NCBI RefSeq assembly: GCF_019931165.1
Contig: NZ_JAIOUP010000015.1
Coordinates: 1-52,152, forward strand
DNA from: Schnuerera sp. xch1
GTDB lineage: Bacteria > Bacillota > Clostridia > Tissierellales > Tepidimicrobiaceae
DNA: 52,152 nt
Direction of reading: 5' to 3'
Below the pieces are notes generated by a model that was not told the origin of the DNA, did not search any database, and saw only the letters and a list, made by a program, of their open reading frames with translations. Made by a program: the position numbers and the translations under genes. How positions within the stretch are numbered: position 1 is the first letter of the stretch; each line of letters starts with the position of its first letter. This document shows positions 16,666 to 24,611 of this stretch, piece after piece.

Positions 16666-19600
16666 TTATTCAAAATGGTAACTTACTGAATAGGTTATAT
16701 TTGATTTGTTATACATGCAATTATGGTTAGTGTAATAATAAAACTCTAGTTTTGAATAGACTCCATTACTTAGAGTTCGGCTGAATGTGATGCCATTACT
16801 GGTAGTTCCATAGTCTAGTTGATCCCATTCCTTAGTTAATACATTATATCCTCGAACACGGCCGTAATCACTTCCACTATGTCCTGCTACAGGAGGGACA
16901 GTAAATGTATACTCACTAATAGTTGCACCTTCCAATCCATTTTCTAGAATTACTGAATCAGATCCGGTTAACGTCATACCTCCACTTCCATTTGAATCAG
17001 CAACAAAGAATACAATTGCCGCCCATGGAGATTCTGCACCTGTGGAATCTACAGCTTTTACCCGTACCGTATTTTTCCCTAATGGATAGACTTGTGTTTT
17101 TGCATTACGCCCTTCCCAAACATAGGTAATTGGATCATTATCTGCATCAGTACTCTTAGCTGTAATAGTTACCTTAGTACCAGGGGCAACACTATTTCCA
17201 TTTGGTGTCCTAGTAATTACAGGTGTAGTTGGTGCCGAGTTTTTTATTGTAAAGCTTTCTTCTACCCAAGGCGAATAAGCCCCGGCATCATCCTTGGCAC
17301 GTACACGAATGGTATGTGTTCCTACTGGATAGTAGTTATCACTGGTTGTACCTTCATATTCCAAGGTTGTTGAATCTCCATCTGGATCACTGGCTGTTGC
17401 CTTAATATCAACAAAGAATTTACCATTCTTTACAGTTCTAGTTGGGCTAGCTGTTAATGTTACTGTTGGTGCAGTATTGGTAATAGTAATCTTTTCTTTA
17501 TGAGTGAACATTCTGCCTTCACCATCTATAATCGTGGCTATGAGAGTAATTTCACCAGTGTCTGATATGGAAATTTTCCCACCTTCATTGGTTAATTCAC
17601 CATGGTACTCTACTACTTCACCTGTTTTTTCTAATGTCCATTTTACTTTATTTGTTCCAAGGTTTTTAGAGTCTACTTTTACTTCAAACTCTTTGCCATA
17701 GTGAATTGAATTAGGCATGGAAAAACTATATTCTATAACAGGTTTTATAGTTATTTCCTGACTATATGAAAAATTTCTTTCTAGGAAATCCGTCATTGTT
17801 GCTTTTAATATATAATTTCCATCTGCGAGAAAAGTGATTTTTCCGCCCTGTGCATTTAAACTACCAGAGATTGCATGATTTTCAGATATAACTTTACCGT
17901 CTTTGATAATACTCCATTCTACTGGAAGTACATTGTTATTACCATAGGTTCTGATATTAATAATGCTATCTGTGTAAGCTAATCTTGGAAGTTCAAACCC
18001 TATATCTAATACTGGTAAAACCTCTACTTTATCCCCTGTTTCAAAGAGGAATACTCTGCCAGTTTCATCGGTGATTCTAGCCACCAGTTCATAAACACCT
18101 GCCCTTTTAAACCTGATACTGCCTCCTAAGTTATTTAGATTTCCCTCTACATAAGTTGACCAATCCTGAAAACCAAAGGTATTGTCAACAAGCCATTCAA
18201 TTTCTAAGTTGTCTATCTCCACACTATCTACATCTACTCTAATATCACTATCTGTGTGTGCGTATTTGGGTACTATATAGCTTACATTTGGTACAGGGTA
18301 AACCTTAAATTTTTGTTCATAGTCATATACTCTACCTCCATTATCGGTGAAGGAAGCTTTTAGAATATATTCACCCTTATGTGGAAAAGCAACAGTCCCA
18401 CCTTCATTTGAAAGTTTTCCATTAATAAAATTTGAAAGTTCCACTATTTCTCCATCTTTAATAAGTGACCATTCTGCATCACGATTTCCAGTTTCCTCAA
18501 AAGCTACTTCAATCTTTATTTCATCATCTGTATGAAATATTTCAGGCAAATAAAAACCAGCAGAACCTACAGGATATACGGTAATGGAAACCTTGTCTGT
18601 AAATGTTCTGCCAGTTTTGTCCATAGCTGAAAGAATTAAATTATATACACCTTTTTCTTTAAAACCAATGGTGCTATCTTCTAATGCTATAGTCCCTTCA
18701 ATAAACTCTGATATATCTACTTCTTCTCCATTTCTAGTCAGGGACCAAGTTAGCTCCATATCATCAAGATTTTTTGTTTCTGTCTTTAATATAATCTTTC
18801 TATCAGTATGGGTTATTTCATCAAGTTCTAACTCAATCTCTCCCACAGGATATATCCTTATTACATTACTTACTTTGATTTGTTTCCCTAATTCATCAGT
18901 TATAACAGCTGTTAGCTCATATATTCCTGTGTTATTAAATATTATTAAACCACCTGAGTTTGTAAGTTCCCCTGTAATATTAGTATCAAGTTCTATTTCA
19001 ACATTGTCTTTTTTTAGCAACCATGATACAGGACTATCTCCTAAGTTTTGGGTGGATAAATCAACATCTATGGTTGTATCTGTATGGGCTGTTTCAGGTA
19101 GTTTAAAATTAGCAGAAGCTACTGGGTAAATATCTATGGTTTGTTCATACTTAGTCTCTTTTCCACGGCTATTTACAGCTGTGGCCGTAAAGGTATAATT
19201 ACCAATAGATTTAATTTTAATAGTTCCCCCATCTGCCTCTAGTTCCCCATCAATAACTGAAAGTAAATCTACAGGAATACCATCTTTACTAATCTCCCAT
19301 GTGACCGACTTAACATTGGAGGCTTTAGTAATAATTTTTATTTCCTCATCAACATAAGCTGTAAGGGGAAGTTCAAAACTATATTTTGGTGCTGGAACAT
19401 AATTGGAACCATTACCTGTTGATGAGTTATTTTCTGTATCTTTATCTGGCTTTTTATCTGTGGGATTAGTTGGTTTTGATGGTACAGTAGGCTTTTCTTC
19501 TTCATTTTTATCTTTGGCTTTATCTTTCTCTATCTTTTCTTTAGCTTTCTCCTGCTTAATCAGCATTGTAAAGGCTTCAGCACGAGTAGATTCTCCATTA

Positions 19601-20175
19601 GGACGGATCGTTCTATCTGGATAACCAGAAATGATATTATAGTGTTTTCCAATACAAATATATTCTACTTCTTCTTTAGTCAGGTTTTTCTCATCAATAA
19701 ACCCTGTATCACAATAACAATCTGGATCATGATTTTCTTTTCCCGTGGCTCTAACTAACATTTTAATTATTTCCATCCGACTAATAGGCTTATTAGGAAA
19801 ATATAACTTACCGTAGTCCTCCACTAAAATAATGTCTTCATCAACAAGTGCCTCTATTTCCTTTTGGGCAAAATGTCCTATGATATCCTCAAATACTGGC
19901 TCAACATCCTCCCTATCTTTTGTTTCAAATTTCATAGTTCTTGCTAAAAGTGCTGAAAACTCTCCCCTTGTAATAATATCATCAGGATGAGATAATCCAT
20001 CAGGGTAACCCTGGATGATTCCTCTTTCAGTCAGAATATTAATTGTTTCTTCAGCCCAATGCCCTATGCTATCTGAAAATATATGTTTCGTAGCATAGAC
20101 AGTCCCTATAAAATTAGTTACTAATATACAAACTAATAAAAGAATATTAATTATTCTCTTTGATTTATATTTCAT
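16666..20175 (-). CDS. giant S-layer-anchored adhesin with SLH and Ig/PKD-like repeats
   Basis: An 1169-residue exported protein. After a signal peptide (IINILLLVCILVTNFIGTVY) come three SLH domains (about residues 30-210; IGHWAEETINILTERGIIQG, PISRMEIIKMLVRATG and a third starting near GYPDRTIRPNGE), which bind secondary cell-wall polymer. A Lys/Glu/Pro linker follows. Next are seven beta-sandwich repeats of about 90 residues, each opening with a pattern like LPxxxHTDxxI and ending with YPV; then two PKD-like domains (SDPDGDSTTLEYEG and TDADNDPITYVWEG) and a unique C-terminal domain rich in Tyr. It lies between two copies of a pilin gene inside the Tad cluster, so a role in mating-pair contact or biofilm is inferred. 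Confidence 0.88.
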   Translation of the reverse strand: MKYKSKRIINILLLVCILVTNFIGTVYATKHIFSDSIGHWAEETINILTERGIIQGYPDGLSHPDDIITRGEFSALLARTMKFETKDREDVEPVFEDIIGHFAQKEIEALVDEDIILVEDYGKLYFPNKPISRMEIIKMLVRATGKENHDPDCYCDTGFIDEKNLTKEEVEYICIGKHYNIISGYPDRTIRPNGESTRAEAFTMLIKQEKAKEKIEKDKAKDKNEEEKPTVPSKPTNPTDKKPDKDTENNSSTGNGSNYVPAPKYSFELPLTAYVDEEIKIITKASNVKSVTWEISKDGIPVDLLSVIDGELEADGGTIKIKSIGNYTFTATAVNSRGKETKYEQTIDIYPVASANFKLPETAHTDTTIDVDLSTQNLGDSPVSWLLKKDNVEIELDTNITGELTNSGGLIIFNNTGIYELTAVITDELGKQIKVSNVIRIYPVGEIELELDEITHTDRKIILKTETKNLDDMELTWSLTRNGEEVDISEFIEGTIALEDSTIGFKEKGVYNLILSAMDKTGRTFTDKVSITVYPVGSAGFYLPEIFHTDDEIKIEVAFEETGNRDAEWSLIKDGEIVELSNFINGKLSNEGGTVAFPHKGEYILKASFTDNGGRVYDYEQKFKVYPVPNVSYIVPKYAHTDSDIRVDVDSVEIDNLEIEWLVDNTFGFQDWSTYVEGNLNNLGGSIRFKRAGVYELVARITDETGRVFLFETGDKVEVLPVLDIGFELPRLAYTDSIINIRTYGNNNVLPVEWSIIKDGKVISENHAISGSLNAQGGKITFLADGNYILKATMTDFLERNFSYSQEITIKPVIEYSFSMPNSIHYGKEFEVKVDSKNLGTNKVKWTLEKTGEVVEYHGELTNEGGKISISDTGEITLIATIIDGEGRMFTHKEKITITNTAPTVTLTASPTRTVKNGKFFVDIKATASDPDGDSTTLEYEGTTSDNYYPVGTHTIRVRAKDDAGAYSPWVEESFTIKNSAPTTPVITRTPNGNSVAPGTKVTITAKSTDADNDPITYVWEGRNAKTQVYPLGKNTVRVKAVDSTGAESPWAAIVFFVADSNGSGGMTLTGSDSVILENGLEGATISEYTFTVPPVAGHSGSDYGRVRGYNVLTKEWDQLDYGTTSNGITFSRTLSNGVYSKLEFYYYTNHNCMYNKSNITYSVSYHFE

Positions 20176-20192
20176 TATTGTATTCCCCCTTT

Positions 20193-20423
20193 TTAACCTG
20201 CATAATTGAACATTTCTCTTATTCTTTCATTTAAGGTTGGCATAACAACATCACCGAATAATAAATAGAGTCCTCCTAGAAGCAATGCCCCTAAAACTAC
20301 AGCAATTAAGATTTTTACTGCTGTGTCAATATATCCTTCTCCGCGATTATTGCTTACTGCTGTCTTTATAGCTACAGCCTTTTTCATTGTAAATTGATTT
20401 ACCTTTTTAAATATATTTCTCAT
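20193..20423 (-). CDS. small Flp/DUF6133-like pilin, copy 1
   Basis: A 76-residue pilin-like protein: leader MRNIFKKVNQFTMKKAVAIK, then SNNRGEG, the helix YIDTAVKILIAVVLGALLLG and the tail MPTLNERIREMFNYAG. It is the twin of the gene at 16418-16648, and the two DNA sequences are also close over most of their length. ATG 20423 was preferred because GGAGG lies 8 nt before it. It opens the Tad-like operon, with the SLH adhesin 17 bases downstream. Having two copies may give alternative pilin subunits or raise dosage. Confidence 0.78.
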   Translation of the reverse strand: MRNIFKKVNQFTMKKAVAIKTAVSNNRGEGYIDTAVKILIAVVLGALLLGGLYLLFGDVVMPTLNERIREMFNYAG

Positions 20424-20449
20424 ATTATTTTCCTCCATATTTTAAGTTT

Positions 20450-21004
20450 TTAAATAGTCATATTCATATCTTGTCTTTGATTCTGTTGTTCAAAATCAAT
20501 TTCTTTAAATCCAAATCGATCTACATAGTAAAATTCACTGTTTGTACTATCATAAAGCTCTATTACATCAGATATAGAAAGGGAATGACCAGTAAATCCT
20601 TGAGGATGATTTAGATTAAACTTTGTATATATTTCCTCCAAATCATTGGTTTCAATTATCCCTTCATAGGCAATTTTATAATTACCCTTATCAGGCTCTC
20701 CAAAATTATTTCTTAGTTCTTCATAGCCTATAAATTTACGACCAGGGCATACATCAGTTTTTAACTGCCATATTCGGCAAGCTTTTAGGGTTAATGCTTC
20801 ATCGGTAAAAAGCATTGTGCCTCCTTCTGCCAGCCTTTCAAATACTCCTTCTGTCCATTTAGCTATAAGCTTTCTTTCATATATCCAATTCTCAAATTCT
20901 TCATTTTGAAATATTAAGTCTACTGTAGCAATATCCTTTTCTACATATCCTGCAGGATTTCCATAGTAGAAAATACAATCATTCTTAAGCTTAATACTAC
21001 TCAT
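20450..21004 (-). CDS. YodL-domain element protein
   Basis: A 184-residue protein. The C-terminal part (LNHPQGFTGHSLSISDVIEL followed by YYVDRFGF) is the YodL-like domain that recurs in Firmicute ICE proteins, often beside antirestriction or LPD domains. The N-terminal part (FYYGNPAGYVEKDIATVDLI) is not recognised. ATG 21004 is supported by AGGAGGTG six nt upstream; an ORF extension of 30 codons upstream is unlikely to be translated. It lies between the methylase block and the pilus genes. The function is unknown. Confidence 0.68.
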   Translation of the reverse strand: MSSIKLKNDCIFYYGNPAGYVEKDIATVDLIFQNEEFENWIYERKLIAKWTEGVFERLAEGGTMLFTDEALTLKACRIWQLKTDVCPGRKFIGYEELRNNFGEPDKGNYKIAYEGIIETNDLEEIYTKFNLNHPQGFTGHSLSISDVIELYDSTNSEFYYVDRFGFKEIDFEQQNQRQDMNMTI

Positions 21005-21134
21005 ACTCCACCTCCTATCTTTCTCTAGCTTTTCTTGTTTAATATCTTTACTCTTTGCTATCTGCCCCCTCCTTTGTATTTTTAGTTTTATCACCCCTTT
21101 CCTAATAACTTTTTGGAAAACTATCTTTTAAAGA

Positions 21135-21635
21135 TCATTCATCTCCATAGACAATATCTTCCATTATCAATCTTTCTTCTAACTCTTTAATGCAGATTCC
21201 TGATATTTCAAAAATATCTATTACAAACTGCGGTACATCGGCTATATCATAGCTATAATCTGCCTGCATCACTAAGATTTCACCACTATCTTCTAAGGTA
21301 CAGGCACATAATTTTGCATCCTTTGGAATACCTGCTTCTTCTAGAAGATAATCCGGAAGAAAGATCTCATCATATTCCTCTAATCCCTGACAATAAGAAC
21401 AATCCTGACATCCTCCGCAAACCTCTGCAAGATGGACAATTAAATCCTCAGATAGATTCTTAAGTCCTTCTGCTAACCTTATAAGCTCCATTGCATTCAT
21501 AGTCTTTTTCATGGCTACTACAGCATTTTCTATAGTATTTAGTTCAATTTCACTAGAGCTTATAAGGTCTGAAGCTTTAAGTATCTCAATGGGTAAATCA
21601 ATAGTGGTACCTGTATTTTTCTTAATCATCTTCAT
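21135..21635 (-). CDS. element protein with CxxCxxC motif, function unknown
   Basis: A 166-residue acidic protein. The first 40 residues (NTGTTIDLPIEILKASDL) loosely recall AbrB-like or toxin-antitoxin N-termini. A helical part follows with CGGCQDCSYC around residue 92-101, a possible metal site, then FLPDYLLEEAGIPKDAKL, again reminiscent of an AbrB-type element. No firm family is recognised. It overlaps the Dam-type methylase by 14 bases, so it is co-translated with it. A strong GGAGG site precedes ATG 21635. It could be a metal-binding regulator, but this is speculative. Confidence 0.6.
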   Translation of the reverse strand: MKMIKKNTGTTIDLPIEILKASDLISSSEIELNTIENAVVAMKKTMNAMELIRLAEGLKNLSEDLIVHLAEVCGGCQDCSYCQGLEEYDEIFLPDYLLEEAGIPKDAKLCACTLEDSGEILVMQADYSYDIADVPQFVIDIFEISGICIKELEERLIMEDIVYGDE

Positions 21636-22479
21636 AAAAATTATCCTCCTCTTTTTTTATTCCATTTTTCATTTCAAATAGGTTTATTTGTGTAGTACTT
21701 TTCTTTCTTTCACTCATATCGTAATTTGCCACAAGTATTTCTGGAAACTGGGCCCCGTTATCATAACGTTGTTTAATATTATTGATACGACTATAGCTTT
21801 TAATCTGAATGTTTGGATCATCGTATAAATTTCTTATAAAGTCACAATCATTATAGGAAAGTAAGAACTTTCCTTGGATCTTCATTAAAGTATCCCTTAG
21901 CCTTATATGATCCTTTTCTTGGAACCCATCTTCTCCAATATTTTTATAATATTTCTCTGTTTCGTAATATGGCGGGTCTAAATAGAAAAAGCTAACAGGG
22001 CGATCATATTGGCCTATCAGCTTTTCAAAATCCTTATTTTCAATTACAACCTTACTAAGTCTTCTATGGGCCTGTTCAATTAGGGGGAAATTAACCCACA
22101 TATCATGGGGTTGGCTGCCAAAACTAGTAAGTCCTGATGCATAGCTATACCTGATAAGCTGATAAAAGTAGGCTGCCTTTATTACATCACTTTCTGGGCT
22201 ATCCCTTGCAAGTGCATCCTTTACCCTATCAAAATCTTTCCTAGAATTTAATACAAAATATAAGGCATCGATTAATTCATTTGGTTTATCTCTCACACAA
22301 CAATATAAGTTAGTCAAAAGTCCATTAAAATCGTTGTATACTTCGAAATCATTACCAGGGTTTTTATGAAAGAGTACCCAGCCACCTCCCCCAAACACCT
22401 CTATATATCTTTCATAATAAAGGGGAAAAGAGGACACTATTAATTCTCTAAGTGCCTTTTTTCCACCTATCCAACTCAT
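21622..22479 (-). CDS. Dam-type (D12 class) adenine-N6 DNA methylase
   Basis: A 285-residue methyltransferase of the D12/Dam family. Motif X/I region: MSWIGGKKALRELI and YIEVFGGGGWVLF (SAM binding). Motif IV is DPPYY (about residue 174), the catalytic site for adenine amino-methylation. The central part is the usual helical target-recognition region (YQLIRYSYASG). No restriction endonuclease gene is near, so it is probably an orphan methylase that shields the element, often by GATC-like methylation; the target is not predictable here. It is grouped with ArdA-like antirestriction genes and overlaps the CxxC protein gene. Confidence 0.9.
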   Translation of the reverse strand: MSWIGGKKALRELIVSSFPLYYERYIEVFGGGGWVLFHKNPGNDFEVYNDFNGLLTNLYCCVRDKPNELIDALYFVLNSRKDFDRVKDALARDSPESDVIKAAYFYQLIRYSYASGLTSFGSQPHDMWVNFPLIEQAHRRLSKVVIENKDFEKLIGQYDRPVSFFYLDPPYYETEKYYKNIGEDGFQEKDHIRLRDTLMKIQGKFLLSYNDCDFIRNLYDDPNIQIKSYSRINNIKQRYDNGAQFPEILVANYDMSERKKSTTQINLFEMKNGIKKEEDNFYEDD

Positions 22480-22503
22480 AAAACTATTAATATTTCATCA
22501 CCT

Positions 22504-22836
22504 CTATTCTTTTTCTTCATCAATATCTAGCTTCAGTTGTCTGCTTTCATCTGGAAAGTTTTTTAAGGATTTAACCAGACCATTCTTTGCTTTTGCAATT
22601 TCTTTGATTCTGCTATTCATTTGGTAAACACTATTTAGAACCTCATCTTTATCTGTGCCATAATAATAGCCATTTTCATTACTGCATATGGGATTGCCAT
22701 CATTTCTTAATTGATTAACAATTTTTCTTACAGATCTGCTGCTTATGGAAAACCTATTTTGCAGATATGCACTAGATACTGCCTTTTCTTTTCCCTGATG
22801 ATATTTTTTTATATAGGTTAAAAAATCATGTTTCAC
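22504..22836 (-). CDS. small winged-helix DNA-binding protein
   Basis: A 110-residue protein with an N-terminal winged-helix domain: SSAYLQNRFSISSRSVRKIV is a convincing helix-turn-helix, followed by the wing NENGYYYGTDKDE and a C-terminal helical tail. Similar proteins in phages and ICEs precede methylases or replication genes. GTG 22836 was chosen as start, with AGGAGG 8 nt upstream. A strong terminator-like hairpin lies 41 nt upstream, so its expression may need readthrough. A role as local transcription regulator is likely. Confidence 0.68.
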   Translation of the reverse strand: MKHDFLTYIKKYHQGKEKAVSSAYLQNRFSISSRSVRKIVNQLRNDGNPICSNENGYYYGTDKDEVLNSVYQMNSRIKEIAKAKNGLVKSLKNFPDESRQLKLDIDEEKE

Positions 22837-22876
22837 CCCCAAACCCTCCTTTTGCTCATAATTTTAGGCAATAAAA

Positions 22877-22919
22877 AAGGCCAATTGTATGCTGTTAAAT
22901 ACAGCAGTCAATCGGCCTT
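22877..22919 (-). terminator. terminator/attenuator hairpin before the winged-helix gene
   Basis: On the minus strand, AAGGCCGATTG...TGCTGT pairs with ACAGCA...CAATTGGCCTT and is followed by TTTTTTATT. It sits between the 95-residue gene and the winged-helix gene. The same layout, hairpin and T-tract just ahead of a ribosome binding site, recurs in these elements. Confidence 0.8.
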
Positions 22920-22958
22920 AATCATTTTTAGGTATTAAAAAACACGGTTTTTACCGTG

Positions 22959-23246
22959 CTATCTTAGCATACCAAGTTTTATTAATAATTTGAGGCAGTC
23001 TTTTATTCCTGCCTTATAGACAAATTTTTGCATCTCCCTTTCTATCAAATATGATATATCTTTGTAGTCTTCAATCTGTCTTTTTACTTCCCTTGGGATA
23101 ATATTGTTATCACAGAGTTTTATCCCCAATTCCTTTACTTTCTCAACATTTTCTTTTACTTCTTCACCTTCTTTGATTAATTCAAAGTATGCCAGCTCTA
23201 ACCTTTCATATATTGCATCTTCTAATATTTCCATGATATCTTCCAT
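22959..23246 (-). CDS. small helical protein, function unknown
   Basis: A 95-residue, mostly helical, charged protein (MEDIMEILEDAIYERLELAY ... CLKLLIKLGMLR). ATG 23246 was chosen because AAGGGGGTG lies immediately upstream; a longer reading up to 23393 overlaps the preceding ArdA-like gene and has no ribosome site. I do not recognise it. It is the last gene before a terminator, so it closes the antirestriction operon segment. Coiled-coil interaction is plausible from its composition, nothing more. Confidence 0.55.
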   Translation of the reverse strand: MEDIMEILEDAIYERLELAYFELIKEGEEVKENVEKVKELGIKLCDNNIIPREVKRQIEDYKDISYLIEREMQKFVYKAGIKDCLKLLIKLGMLR

Positions 23247-23310
23247 GGATTTCACCCCCTTAAGCACCAAAGCATACCACAGAAAATGCAATATATCTAT
23301 AGAATATTTC

Positions 23311-24330
23311 CTATTCCATTGATAGTTTAATACCACCTGGTTCCTGGCTAAATTGATAGTGAAACTTCTCTTCATTTCTTTTAATGAATCCATGCGTGCA
23401 AGGCTTTAATTCTTCCTTTTCAATATTTGCTTTAGCATATTTTACATAGTCAAAATTATCTCCAAGTATAGTACCATCTTTAACAACTTTATCCCTGTCT
23501 GCTATAAACCTTCCATATTTCTCAAGATTAGCAGTCTTTGGAAGGTAATCATAGCAATCTAGGTTTTGAGAGATATCTAGTGCATAGTCCAATCTTATGC
23601 ACTCTTCCAATTCCATAGCAGAATGAAAGTGTTCCATAAAAAAATCCCTATCCTCATGGGGTTCATCTAGTATATAGCCTAAATTGTTTCCATCTTGAAC
23701 TAAGTTTTCTAGGCTTGTATATTGTTCCTTTAGATAACAAATATTAGGAAGTATGCATTTAGCATCTTCTAATATAACTTCATTTATATCTTCTATTCCC
23801 AACCTTTCCATAGCTATTATTAGTTCATCAGGTTGACCACTTGATATTTCATAATCAGGTAGGTTGACCCAGACCCCTTTAGACTTTTCTTTACTGGTTA
23901 ACTTTACTTTAACTGCCCAGTCTCCCTGGGACAATTCATCTATATTTGTACCATCATAGATTTGTCTAATGATACCCCTTTGGATTACATAGCCCTTATC
24001 TGTAAAGACACCTTGATAATCTTCATGGTATTCCCTGCCTAATTTTTCTGTTTTGATAAACTTTAAAACTTCATCACTTGCATTTTCTTCATGTCTTGCA
24101 ACATACTCTCCTAAAGACTTTTCATCTTTAGTTTTATGATAATACTCAAATCTATATAGTTGTTCCGTAAGATTAATTAAGTCAGCTGCAGTCCCTACTT
24201 CATTAAGTTCAAGAGCTCCTTCTAGAATATACCTCTCCTTTACAGACATTTCTCCCAATCTTTCCTGAAGGAATTCTAACTCATCCTTATTCTTTTCAAG
24301 ATTCTCTAATAGATGTTCTAAGTTCTTCAT
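23311..24330 (-). CDS. ArdA-like antirestriction protein, second copy
   Basis: A 339-residue acidic protein. It has paired ArdA-like units: NEVGTAADLINLTEQLYRFE near the start and VNLPDYEISSGQPDELIIAM around residue 155, with LENLVQDGNNLGYILDE later. ArdA proteins mimic B-form DNA and inhibit type I restriction enzymes, which fits the many D and E residues. It overlaps DUF4314 by four bases. The family call is by similarity of pattern to the larger neighbour, so it is less certain than that one. Confidence 0.62.
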   Translation of the reverse strand: MKNLEHLLENLEKNKDELEFLQERLGEMSVKERYILEGALELNEVGTAADLINLTEQLYRFEYYHKTKDEKSLGEYVARHEENASDEVLKFIKTEKLGREYHEDYQGVFTDKGYVIQRGIIRQIYDGTNIDELSQGDWAVKVKLTSKEKSKGVWVNLPDYEISSGQPDELIIAMERLGIEDINEVILEDAKCILPNICYLKEQYTSLENLVQDGNNLGYILDEPHEDRDFFMEHFHSAMELEECIRLDYALDISQNLDCYDYLPKTANLEKYGRFIADRDKVVKDGTILGDNFDYVKYAKANIEKEELKPCTHGFIKRNEEKFHYQFSQEPGGIKLSME

Positions 24331-24611
24331 AAAGTCATACCTCCCATGCCTTGGTTCTTAGATATTTCTTCTTCTTGAATATTTTCTTCTGGTCTAGATA
24401 GGACTGTAAAATTATCCTCTCCCGGTATTAACCCAAGACCTCTACCATTATCCCACTTCATATGGATGGTTCCAATATCATCTACACCTACTACAGTTCC
24501 TTTAACACCTTTCTCTACCCCTTGAATATCATCCATGGTAGAGAGTAACTCTATTCTTGTTCCTATAGGATACCTTTCCTTTATTCTTTCTATTTGTCTC
24601 CTATTGTTCAA
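24327..24611 (-). CDS. DUF4314 protein
   Basis: A 94-residue protein with the DUF4314 signature: RIKERYPIGTRIELLSTMDD followed by GVKGTVVGVDDIGTIHMKWD and GRGLGLIPGEDNF. This is a small SH3-like beta-barrel found almost only in Firmicute conjugative elements and phages, usually next to antirestriction genes, as here. Its function is unknown. It overlaps the flanking genes by 11 and 4 bases, so the three are co-translated. Confidence 0.85.
   Translation of the reverse strand: MNNRRQIERIKERYPIGTRIELLSTMDDIQGVEKGVKGTVVGVDDIGTIHMKWDNGRGLGLIPGEDNFTVLSRPEENIQEEEISKNQGMGGMTL

Noticed and set aside
18584-19129. 181-codon plus-strand ORF inside the SLH adhesin gene
   Set aside because: It is a Ser/Val-rich shadow of the repeat-coding strand with no start signals; the minus-strand protein is clearly real.
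22959-23393. Longer 144-codon form of the small helical protein
   Set aside because: The upstream part overlaps the ArdA-like gene and lacks a ribosome site; AAGGGGGTG supports the start at 23246.
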